From Microdochium bolleyi (Eukaryota; Ascomycota; Sordariomycetes; Xylariales; Microdochiaceae): a stretch of DNA of 64,000 nt. The stretch is taken from positions 3,162,001 through 3,226,000 of the forward strand of contig KQ964247.1 of assembly GCA_001566295.1 (NCBI GenBank). Reading direction: 5' to 3'. A program made the position numbers and the translations under genes. This document shows positions 36,076 through 46,562 of the stretch, piece after piece; within the stretch, counting starts at the first letter, position 1; every line of letters starts with the position of its first letter. The notes under the pieces are model-generated. The model had not been told where the DNA came from and made no database searches. It worked only from the letters and a program-made list of their open reading frames with translations.

Positions 36076-36097
36076 TTATCTTCCGGTTATCTTCCGG
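36076..36097. repeat. 11-bp direct tandem repeat
   Basis: TTATCTTCCGG occurs twice in immediate succession in the gene-poor block. Confidence 0.7.
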
Positions 36098-37593
36098 CAG
36101 TGACAAGTCATAATTTTGGGTCGTCTCTGTAGACCTTGAAGTTTTGTGGTTGCCATATTTTCCTTTTGCTTTTTCCCTCGTGTTTCTTATTTTTTTTGGC
36201 TCTCATTTCATCCGTCCTTCCGTGTTTGAGGAACAGACTCAAAGTGAAATATAATAACTAGTTGGTATCTTCCAGCCACAACTACCAGCATCAGGGGCTA
36301 CATAAAGCAGTATTCGAAGAAACCGGGGGTGGTACCCATGAATATAGACGACCGAGTCGTCAGGATCCTGCTGCAAGCAGGTCAAAAAGCACACAACCGA
36401 TCCACACTTGCCGCATAACAGCATGCGGTCTATGGTCTCATGCAGCAAAGTCAAACTGCGGGAAAGATAACAGCACCTCTCTAATAAGACTCCCGCCAGA
36501 TGAAGATGATCTGGCCCCCAAGGTGGACCTTCCGAAGCATCTGACGAGAGCCCAAGCGTCGACTCTCGGGCACAGCAGCGTGACGTCCAGTCACAAAAAG
36601 AAAATCAGAATAATCGCATTCCGAGATCCCGCCTGACCACTGGAACGACTCATGGCCTGTACAAATTTCGGTCTCTGACATGCTCTGGAACAAACTCGAT
36701 TCGCTCACCGAGCCATGCATGATATCGAAGAAGAAAAGAACAACGGCCCTTTGCAGCTTCACAATGCGCCAACTACGTCAGACTATCTGCCCTCGTGCGC
36801 CTCTATGCTCACAATAATCTTGCTCGCGAACCTCCCTCCTGTCCGCTGTCACTCTCGGAATGAAACTCGGACTCCGCCGGGCGTTGCAGTCAAGGGTCCC
36901 CTTCCTTGCTGGGTTCCCCCTGGCCCTGGCACCGCCGTTGGAGAAGTCGACGACAACCAGTAAACCAAGATTTCCCGCAACGTGCATGCATGCATTCAGT
37001 GCTTGACCCCTGCCTGCACACACAGGATCATCTTGATCTGGCTAGCCTTATGTTGTATGTAGCCCGTTGCCAAGAGGCAAGGTGCCACCGACCGGGTGGC
37101 CGACGTGGTGTTGTTGTGCCGCTTCCCTCCTTGGTCCAGCCGGCAAAGGGGACGCATCGGGTTGTCTTTTTTGTTTCTTCTAGCCGAGGTTTGCGCCATG
37201 AAAAAGGCCCCTGCCTGATGATTGCGTCTGGTTCTGCCTGCGTGTTTGTCTGTGTGTCACTGCTGCGGCTTCGATCTTGGTCTACGGAGGTATTGAATGT
37301 GCGATACTGCCACGCGCATATCTCACGCAGGACATAGCTAGCGTCCGTTGACACACACAAGCAAAGTATGCGTTATCCAGGGTTCAAAAACAGACTATTG
37401 CTGACATGCTTGACGCCTCCGGACGGGGCAGGCAGGGATGCAGTCAATCGAGGCCAACGGCCTGGCTTGGACCTTTCACACAATAGACAAGTCGCACAAA
37501 CTCTAATTAGGCTCTGCTAGGTAGACGGGATAGAGATCCGGGAAAAAGTTCCTCGGGCTTGGTTCCGGGATTCTAGGTTTCGTATGTGGGATT

Positions 37594-37606
37594 GGGGGGG
37601 GGGGGG
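37594..37606. repeat. Poly-G run (13 G)
   Basis: Uninterrupted run of 13 G in non-coding DNA; its length is uncertain in sequencing. Confidence 0.85.
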
Positions 37607-39336
37607 ATGTGGCTCGTCCCTTGTCCGTGTTTGATCTCCGCGTGAGGTAGAAGATTAGATGCCTATTCGAACCCGGTTTCGAAGATGAAGCACACACGTA
37701 CTCCGTTCATACACAGCCCTCTGCGAGTCCGCCTCGTGATGATGTAAGGTTTTCCAGCATACCGGGACAGATGAAACTTAGTAGTCATAAGGCGTTACTG
37801 ATAAGCTGTGCATTTATGCATGCTGATCGAGGTTACGGGGAGTGGGGATCTACTCTATCTGAGACCGAGGAAGAACGGGACGTGCCTTTGCCCGTGCACA
37901 ATATGACAGGCAGTGAACCTTGGGAGCACGGATCGAGCAGATGAGCATCGATCGGTCTAGACCCATGGACGGTGGCAGACTTCTTCCCTCCTGTGCGGCG
38001 CTGCTCGTTGTTGTCGTCGTCAGCAGCTTCTATCTTGTTCACGATCCAAACCTTGGATCACCCAAGTACGAGATGCGGGTGATCCACAAAGAACCAAGCT
38101 GGATAAGGCGTGCTAGGCTCGAGTCATATGCCAAGCTGCCCACGAGGTCAGACGTCTGGTGGCTACTTGAGACGATCCCGGAGTTGCAGGACAACCTTGT
38201 CTCCTTTCGCCGAATCCGGGAAGTGAGGCTGCTCCTCTCCAAGGTGCATATATGCTGTTCCAGTAGGCTTGTAGATCCCTTTGGAGTGAGGCAGCTTGGT
38301 GACTATGCCGCCCGTCGTCTGACGATCTGCAAGACCTGCCAATGATAGTTGGAACAGAGAGCAGTGAGTGCTGTAGTACATCCATAGACCAAGGCTTCCG
38401 TCACCAAACTTGCTCAGGGCCCCGTCATGGGTTCCGGATGTGGCGCGGAGAGTACTGTCAGCACAATCTGCCGCATATCCGAGGGTCATAAACGCACTGA
38501 TGAGGAACCGGTAAGCTGCGAAGAAGCCAGATTTGTGTGGGCATACATACACATCCGTTCGCAAACGGGGAAGATAACAATGGTTGAGGGGGCAATAAAA
38601 CAAATGAAGTTGCAGCGTTGAGCAGGGCAGTCTTGTACTCACAACATACGGACCGGCCCACCGCCTGAGACGAGCTTCATGTCACAGCGATCCGGCCGAG
38701 TCCGCCTCCCATCCCCCGACTTCCATGTTTTCGATGCCGCTTTTCACAGGCATGAGACAAAGCACGGAGCCTGGCGGTCTTGCTAACAGAGCTACACATC
38801 CATATGAGCTTACAAATGCAGCTCTTTGAGTCCAGCTGTAGCACGGAAAAGCACAATCGTCGGGAATGGAAACGTGAGCACAAGTGTCGTGTGTTTCCTT
38901 GCTAATCGACAAGATAAAATGAGCAGCAGCGAGTAGCATAACCCAAGAGTCTTATCTCGGTCCAGAGACAGAAGGCAATATTAATGTTTAGGTCTGATAC
39001 CATAACGAGCTGATGCCTTGAGCCCAAGGTTATCAACGCCTTGTATTCTGAGTGTTATATTTGCAGAGAACTCCTGTCTCATGTCATATAGCCTCACATT
39101 GAGCAGCACTCCCGCGACCCGTAGCATGGCGGGACAAGGCACGATATACGATATAGGGGACACAAAACGAGCAGAGACATCATGGTATCATAGACTCGTC
39201 CATCTAAAGGTTATTTCTATCAACTCCGACCTTTTTTGCAAGGAATCTCTCAGTTCACCCAGATCAAACGCATCCAGGAGAGCAGAAACAATATGGACAT
39301 GCACCTCGATTTCCATGTTACTCGTAGATTGTCCAA

Positions 39337-41245
39337 TTAGTCCTCATCCCAGTTAGGGTTGGGTCCAGGAGGCTTCGGGCCACCAGCTTGTCTCGCTACA
39401 ATGATCTGGTCGACTGACAATATTGTCCTAGCCGCCTCGGTGGCAAGCTTGATAGCCCACGACTTGGCAATCATGAGATCGAGGATGCCCTCGTCCTTGG
39501 CGTCGAGGGTACCTGTGCCGTCATCGTTCTGTGCGGCTGTATGTTAGCTTGAGTAAACAATGGAATCCTAAACCAGGCCAGATCTTACCTCAATGTCGAC
39601 ACCGGTGGCCCAGTCGTCCTTCTTGTGGTGTGCGGTGTATAGCCTGCTGAGAACTTCGGTAGCGTCCAAACCAGCGCTCTCCGCAATGGTTCTGGGCACA
39701 ACCTCGAAGGCCTCGCCGAACTTGCGGATAGAGTACTGGGGGAGGCCAGAAGTCTTGTCGGCGAAAGCCTGTATCCTTTCGACCAGCTGGAGCTCTGTCG
39801 CGCCAGCACCAGGAACCAGGCGCGGATCGCGGGTGATGGCCTTGACGGCATTCACACCATCATCGATAGCCCGCTCGACGTCGTCGAGGTGGTTCTGGGT
39901 GGCGCCTCTGAGGACAAGAGTGGCTGTCCGTGTGACATCATCTTCTTGACGGAAGACGGTCACGCGATCGCCACCAATCTCAAGAGTCTCGACAACGTCG
40001 ATCGAACCCATCTCGTCGGGCATGGGAGCGCCTAGCCTGGCCAAGGGGGTGGCGCCAACTACGCGGCAGACTCTTCGGAGCTCGAACTTGCTGAGGATCT
40101 TGATGACGAGGATATCGTAACGGTTGAGGTAGTGGAGAGCAAGCTCGCCCACGGTTGAGCCGGCTACGACAACCCGAATTCCAGAGTCGTGCAGTTCCTT
40201 GATCGACGTCTCCAGCTGAGCCTCCTCGCCCTTGCTGAAGTCCATCATCTCCTTGGCGTTGTGCAGCAACACGGTGCCCTTTGTCTCGGTCTGGCCCATA
40301 TCGATGGCGCACGAGTAGACACCGACCTTGGCGTTCTTGGCCTTCTTGATGGAACCAGCAGGCTCCTTGGGGAAGACCATGCCCTTGACAACCTTGCTCT
40401 GGTCCAAGCTGCCGCCCATGATCTTGACCACACGAATGTTGTCGACGTTGAACTGTGCGGGGTTCTTGGGGAGGACCGCGAGGACAGCCTCGGAGACTAG
40501 CTGAGCGAGGACATCCTCGTTACCGTTCTGTTTGCTGGCAACCACGGTGCGGATGGCCTTCGCAAGCTCTTCCTGATTCCGGATATCCTCGACCTTGTCA
40601 ACGACCAGCTCCTCCAAAGCCTCCAGAGCAAAGGTCTGGGCACGCTCGTATCCCTGCACGATGTCGGCGCTCTTGAGGCCCATGCGCAGGAGCTCCTCGG
40701 CCTTGCGGAGAAGCTCTCCAGCGAGGATGATGACGAAGTTTGTGGCATCACCCATCTCGGCCTCTTGCTGCTGGCTGGCCATGACGAGCAGCTTGGCAGC
40801 AGGGTGAACGACATCGAGCTCCTTGAGGATCGTGGCGGCATCCGAGGTCAGGATCATCTTCTGGAGGTGGTTGATGACGATTTTGTTGCGGCCATAGGGG
40901 CCAAGCGAGGTCTGGACGGTCGAGGCGATCGCGCGGCAGGCATCGATGTTTCGGAGGACGGCGCCATCTTCAGAGTCGTAGCTGCAAGACAGAAAGTCAG
41001 CGGGACGGGATCCGATTTTGAGTTGCACACAGCTCGTCAATGGGCCCAGCTGAGCAAGCTGCTCGACTACGAGACGCTCTCATCTTGCGCAGTGCGCTTG
41101 GCCTGTGAATATGCCAGGACGTGCTCGAGCCGGGCCACATGCGGTGTCGAGGCGAGGGGCGGTGATGGCGGGGATGCATGACATACCTGTTGTAACCTCC
41201 CTTGAAGAGGCCGGCGTTGGGGGCGCCGGGGACGTTCAAAGACAT
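39337..41245 (-). CDS. CCT8: Cytosolic chaperonin TRiC/CCT subunit theta
   Basis: Three exons (41245-41187, 40981-39589, 39528-39337) give 547 aa, the usual length for CCT8. The introns are GTATGT..TTGCAG (205 nt) and GTAAGA..CACAG (60 nt). The N-terminus MSLNVPGAPNAGLFKGGYN, the apical and equatorial segments (SLGPYGRNKIVINHLQKMIL; DVVHPAAKLLVMASQQQ) and the C-terminus LSVDQIIVARQAGGPKPPGP with an acidic end all match theta subunits. The nucleotide motif reads MGDATNFV instead of GDGT. The protein is one of eight subunits of the ATP-driven ring that folds actin, tubulin and WD40 proteins in the cytosol, possibly including the F-box/WD40 protein encoded in this window (inference). Confidence 0.96.
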
Positions 41246-41999
41246 GGTGACTGGGCCTCGGGGGAATCGTACAAGATACGATGCGGGTGAGGCGTGAGGC
41301 GTGATGTCGTGGGGGGAGGGACGGCGTCGATGCTGGCGGGTGCTCTTTGAAATCAGGGACCCGTCTGTCTCCTATCTGCCGCGAGCTGTCTGCTGTGTGG
41401 TAAAAAAGTTGACGGGGCCAGGCACGCACTGGCGGTGCCCCTCACCTCCTGCCACTGGGGGTCTCCAGGGCCATTGTGGATGCTGTAGCCTTGCAGCAGC
41501 AGCAGCCCGGCAGCCAATGGGCGGCCGGGGCTGAGGTACTTGGTCATGGGTGGGCCGCTGGCCGGGCGCGCAGGTACCGTGCAGGTCCTCTCCCTTCCCG
41601 CACGCAGCAACGCCTATCGGGCGATAGAGGGCAGGCGCGCGAGCTCGCAACACGTCCCAGCGCTGCTGTGAGGCACCACACGGCTCTGGCGACGGGGACG
41701 CCAAACCGCATGGTCGCCTGCTTCCTGGGTGAGAGCCTGTTCCATGCCAACTCATCCTCGTCCTGCCTTTGTCCCATCTTCCCAATTCCCTCGTTTGACC
41801 TGGCCTCATCACCATCGGCCCCTTGCACTTCCGCCAACGACGCCCACGCCAGCTCGGCCCATCATCGTCACTCCATCGGTTCCTCACGCATCCTCACTTT
41901 CTCGTGCGACAACAACCCTGTCTTCCCAACAGCGTCGCGCCCGAAGCCAGCCACAATCTTCTCTGCATCAACGCGCACCATCTGCGCGCCATCACAACC
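41246..41999. other. Divergent promoter CCT8 / HMG-box gene
   Basis: 754 bp between divergent starts, CT-rich towards the HMG-box gene. No other feature was seen. Confidence 0.5.
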
Positions 42000-43188
42000 A
42001 TGGCACCTCAAAGTTGTCAGTCTCACACCTTTCCCATGCCGCATTCTCCTCCGTCCTTCCGGCAATCAGCAATATCTGTGCTCCCGGCTTCACGCTGTCT
42101 TCACAAAGCGTGCGATGGGAGGAGCAATTGCATGACCGCATCAGGCCGCGCGGCCATCGGACCTGAACACATACGTTGCCATCAAGCCTGACCTCATGCA
42201 ACTGCTAACCCTTTCTGCATTCCAACAGCCCATCCTCCCGCTTTACCACCAACAGTCGAGGAGGCGTACCGACGGAAATGTATACAGCTCAAGGAGCGCT
42301 CAAAAGAAATCGAGGATGAGAATGATGCGTACAGACTGCGTCTGGCCAGGCTAAAGCGCCAGATTCAGAAATGCCGCCTCGAACGGGCTTTTCTGCTGGA
42401 GCAGATCGCCAAGCGCACAAGCACCAATGTCGAAGATTCAGAAGGCAGCCCAAGCCCACCCCCTACAGTACGTTACCAGGATTTCAGACCCATGCAGGAA
42501 CCACACACGATCCATACTTACTATTTCGTTCCAACAGCCCGATAGCAAGCCTCTGCGCATGAAGCGCGGCCACGGCCAGTCCGGGCGCAAGTCCTCCCTC
42601 GGCCCGGACAGCGTCAACGCGACCTTCATCAGCCAGAATCTCGGCGGCCTCTCGCCAAGCTCCGATGCCTACTCGCACTCGGTTCTCGACCACGTGCCCG
42701 CCGAGAAGGTCCGTGGCCGCGGCCGGGCTAACGGGCGGCGTGTCAAGATGCCGAAGCGCCCAAGCAACGCGTTTGAAATCTACTGCAACGACATGCGGCC
42801 CACGCTGCGCGAGCAGAACAAGGAGAAGATTGAGTCGGGAGAATTCCGCGTGGAAGAGGAGCTCGCACGCGGCTGGAAGGAGCTCTCGGACGAGGCGAAG
42901 GAGGAGTTCAAGGCGCGCTACGAGCAGGAACTCGCCTCGTGGAAGGAGGAGCGCGATGCGCTCAAGCGCAGCCGTATGCGCAGCACGACGGGAGGAGGTG
43001 GCCGAGGGTCACGCGCCGTGTCCCGCGGCCGTTCGAGCCGCTTCGAGGAGATCGAGGCTGAAGACGACCAGGACGACGACCAGGACGTCGAGATGGCCGA
43101 AGCGGATGACACTATGCCTGTTGGTGTTCACGACGCCGACCAGTACGAGACCGAGGTCGAGGACGACAACGGCGCGGGCGACGACTAG
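42000..43188 (+). CDS. HMG-box protein, INO80-subunit (Nhp10)-like
   Basis: Exons 42229-42467 and 42538-43188 are firm. The first exon starts at ATG 42000 (MAPQ), with a donor either at 42013 (300-aa protein) or at 42175 (55-nt intron, longer N-terminus); both keep frame. After a Pro-rich start comes a coiled coil of about 55 residues (VEEAYRRKCIQLKERSKEIE, then KRQIQKCRLERAFLLEQI), a basic linker, an HMG box at about 155-222 (MPKRPSNAFEIYCNDMRP..GWKELSDEAKEEFKARYEQEL) and a long Asp/Glu tail. This order resembles fungal Nhp10-type subunits of the INO80 chromatin remodeller, which bind DNA and nucleosomes. The family (HMG box) is certain; membership of INO80 is inferred from the N-terminal coiled coil. 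Confidence 0.82.
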
Positions 43189-44088
43189 AGGCCTGTCTTC
43201 CGGGGGTTTCCTTAAGCAATTGCTACTCTACTGGTCTAGGCTGGGCTTCGTTCACCGATAGCGGTCTGTCCGTCCTAGGTGTCGTGTGCCTCATTGAACG
43301 CCACTTCTTTACTGTATCAAAAACACGAGCAGCAGCTGCTCTCAACTTTTTCGAGTTCCCCTTTGGCGGAGAGATGGAGGGGTAGAACAGATGACAGAGA
43401 CGGGAGAAGAGGCGTTTGAGGCGTTCGTGATTTCTCGTTCCGCACAGCATCATCTATCTACAAGACTGCAATAATTACATTTCACAATTGCGCGACATCA
43501 CATACGCCGAGTGTTAGCACTCACATCTTGCTGTAGTTCATCGCCACTTTGCTTCCTGCGATGCATTGTCGCGTCTTGGTTAGCCTCTACTGTCATCGTC
43601 CACACACACGGCTTCTGAGAGCGCCTTCTTCTGGGAACGGAACGAACATCATCTCATGTCCCAAGCACTGGCATACCGACGGCATATATTGACGGCATAT
43701 ATACAGCTTCACCGCATCTCTGGACGCAAAGCCCCGTCCACCGCCTCCTTTCCTGGTAGAATACAATCGTGCTTTCCCCTTTACTTCGCGCGCGCGCGGG
43801 CAGGTCTCTTGACACCTGGAAGCAGCGGAAGGACACATCTCTCCAACAGGAAGAACAATGAAGATAAAGAACAAAAAACCTCGAGGCCTGAGGATTCAAA
43901 CACCTGCTGCTGATGGAGTGAACAACGCCGAAAAGAAAATGAGATTAACATGTAGTGATGACGGTTATGTTGTGGCGTACACAAGCGGGGTGGGTGATAA
44001 GGGTAATTCTGAACGATGTTCACGCGTCTTGGTTTCTCTACTCCGGCTTGTCCGAGCTTGCACGTGTCGGCGAGATGTTTTTCAAGAC
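43189..44088. other. Convergent 3' intergenic region
   Basis: 900 bp between the HMG-box gene and the DUF155 gene stop codons. It includes a short direct repeat (GGCATATATTGAC / GGCATATATACAG near 43681-43707). No gene is supported. Confidence 0.5.
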
Positions 44089-45849
44089 TTAGTCGACTCC
44101 AGCGTACAAGTCGACAACAATGTTGATTGCCGCAACCAGGATTTCGGCGGCAATGAGGATGATGACTGTTACACCTCGTTAGCATGGGTTCCCTCTGAAA
44201 GATATACTGACAGCCACGCCAATGATAGACTTACCGATCCATTCAAGCATTTCGCCATGACCATGGCTGAGCTGGTCCTTCAGGACAGCCAGCAGATCGG
44301 CAATGACGTCCAAACGCTCTGTGAGCAGGCCGACTCGCTGATCCATCTCCAAATAGCTGCGGACAGCCTGATACACGGGTTCCAGATGGGGCTCTACCCA
44401 GAAGAGCTCAGGAGTGTCAAGCACACTCCCGTTGAGGTGGATGTTGATGCGTAATATGAAGAGCTCGCCGATCTGCATGTTGATCTCCTTGCGACTGAGA
44501 GCAATCTTGCCAGTCATGGCGATTTGCGTAGGGATGTCTTTGCACTCGTCGACTGTGCTGGCGATCATCTCTTCAAACAAGCTGGTCTTTACACTCTGTG
44601 CAAGGGCGTGCGAGATTGCCAGTTTTGTCATGTAGTTGCCCTTGTCACGCAGTGTGATGAAGTCGTTGTAGATCCGGGGCTGGTACTCGCGCGTGTAGTA
44701 GAAGTTGAAACACTCTGTCTCGACGTCGTCTGCCTCCAGCTTGTCAAGCTCAAACTTGGCTATGTCTTTCAGGAACCGCTGCTCGTGCGCCAGCGTCATG
44801 CCCCAGATGACGACGACACCGTAATCAAATATGAACACCTCTGGGGTATGTACTTGCGTGTCAAAGTCCGGGTCCTGCTGCCGATGGTCGTTGAGGTGTT
44901 CATTACCCAGACTATTCTGGTCGTGGTGGTGCGTCGGATATGCAAGGTCGTTGTTGACGTCACGCCCGTTGCTGTAGCTATGCGGCTGGTCCTCTACCGC
45001 CGATGCTGTCGTTTCCATAGCGTCCTGCTCCTGTTGTTTGTGCTCTTCCCTGAGGTCGATAAGATCGTTCTCTCGTCGCTGCGCCTCGGAAGCCTCTTCA
45101 AACTGGCCTGTTGAATGCCGACGTTCGTGGCTGTGGTGTACCTGCTGCTCAACATTATGGTGCGAATTCTGTTGCCTCTCCGCAGTCTTGCCATTGTAGT
45201 TATACGGAGTATAGATGCACTCGTCGATCAGCTTGGCGTTTGCGCCTCTGGTCTTGCTCTTGCCCTTCAAGAAGCGTATCAAGTCCTCGATCTTGTACTT
45301 GTTGGCTGTGCAGTACGCCGTGACTCGCGGTAGCCTTTCGCGATCCGCCTTGCCGAGTCTTGCAGCGTCGCGACGAGCCGTCGGGTCCTTGATGCGTGTG
45401 AATTGCGAGTATACGTCGCGACCGCTCTCCTCATCGAACTCGCCATCTTCGTCAGGCGCGGGGAGGAGCTTCAGTTTCTGGGCCGTCTTTGAACTGCGCT
45501 GAGGGCCGATCTTGGGAATTGGTCCAATTGATGGCGGCAGGGTTGTGAAGCCGGCCGCACTACCGTGGCTGTTCCGTCGTCGCAGCCGGCTGTTGAGGGC
45601 GGACAGCATGGGAGGCGTCCCGGACGACGTGGCGGCAGCTCCTGCCGTGGGGATCCCTCCTGTCGACCGTGTGCGATTGAGGACTAGATCGCGCGGGTTG
45701 GGTGTCGGCGACGAGCTCAACGAGACCGGCGCAGGACTTATGGTGCGGCTAACCGGGTTCGCGTTGAAGGTGACATTGCGCGGCGCCTTCGGGCGGGCGG
45801 TGTCCTGTCGCAGGAGCGGAGACCGCTCGCTCGTCTGTGTCGGCATCAT
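44089..45849 (-). CDS. DUF155 / RMD1-Sif2 family membrane protein
   Basis: Two exons (45849-44235 and 44165-44089) give 563 aa. The last 69-nt intron (GTAAGT..AACAG) must be spliced to restore the end EWIVIILIAAEILVAAINIV-VDLYAGVD, a single C-terminal membrane helix; reading through gives an unrelated tail. The first 200 residues are disordered and Ser/Pro-rich. The DUF155 core follows, with RVTAYCTANKYKIEDLIRFL, DECIYTPY, a long His/Gln-rich insertion, EVFIFDYGVVVIWGM, and ECFNFYYTREYQPRIYNDFI. Relatives are yeast Rmd1/Rmd8, fission-yeast Sif2 and the human mitochondrial RMND1. The extended N-terminus without a mitochondrial signal favours the Rmd1/Rmd8/Sif2 branch. Biochemical function is poorly known. 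The start is the first ATG (MMPTQTSERSPLL); upstream in-frame sequence has no ATG. Confidence 0.87.
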
Positions 45850-46562
45850 GCTGGGCTGGTTGCGCGTGTGTGAGGATCGAACTACTCTGAAGGCTAGTCG
45901 GCGCTCGCGAACCGTGCCTGGTTCAGCATCAGTCGTGGGTGGCTGGCTGGCGGTGATCTGCGGTGGATAGCTAATTGTTGGAAGCGGTTCGTCGTGAGCT
46001 CTGCTGCATGCCAAATGCCTCTATAGATGTCGCGCCGGGCGGCCAACCACTTGGCAGTGCGAGTAGAGGCGGCGGAAGGACAATCGCGGTTGGGCGTCGG
46101 CTGTCGTGTTGCAAACTGGGATCACGTTTTGCAGATGGTGGTGAGCCGCCAAAACGGCCTTGCAGGGAAGAGACGTTGACGTCAAGCAGCAGTGGATCAC
46201 TCGTGGCTGCTGCCCCCAAAGCGTTTGCAGCTGCAGCAGGTGAGACCGGGGCCTGCCCCGCTTCTCTCAGACTTGGGCCGCCTAATTACGTGCCCAGGCA
46301 TCTTGGACCGGCTCGAGCTTCACCACAAGAATGGTGCAGCCTCCTCTCTGGTGGCACAGCACGGCAGGATCACACGACCCTTCACAGAAGAGACGGAAGG
46401 ACGTGTGAGGGAGGCAATGATGTGCAAGCTGGAGAGTCGAGTCACTGATGCTCGAGCACTGCGCTGTTCTGAGCATGTATCGTGTACCTGCCCAATCCCC
46501 AGCCTCGAACCACCGGCACCGACATCTACAAGTGTACCCACGCAGTGTCCGACACCAGCACA
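45850..46562. other. Divergent promoter DUF155 / APH-like gene
   Basis: 713 bp between divergent starts. Nothing beyond presumed promoters was seen. Confidence 0.5.

Larger units (their letters stand above)
27968..39336. other. 11.4 kb gene-poor region
   Basis: Between the divergent-side end of the Far1-like gene and the CCT8 stop I find no frame with family motifs, biased codon use or coherent exons. Longer frames (for example minus 28233-29051) lack an ATG and are Pro/Ser-rich. Composition varies from GC-rich (28-30 kb) to AT-richer with poly-T (35.7-36.3 kb). It contains short palindromes and tandem repeats but no recognisable transposase, reverse transcriptase, LTR pair, tRNA or 5S rRNA gene. 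The first 0.6 kb likely holds the Far1-like promoter and leader. Confidence 0.55.

Noticed and set aside
27968..39336. Transposon or LTR retroelement
   Set aside because: No transposase or reverse-transcriptase-like frame, no long terminal repeats and no target-site duplication could be identified by eye.
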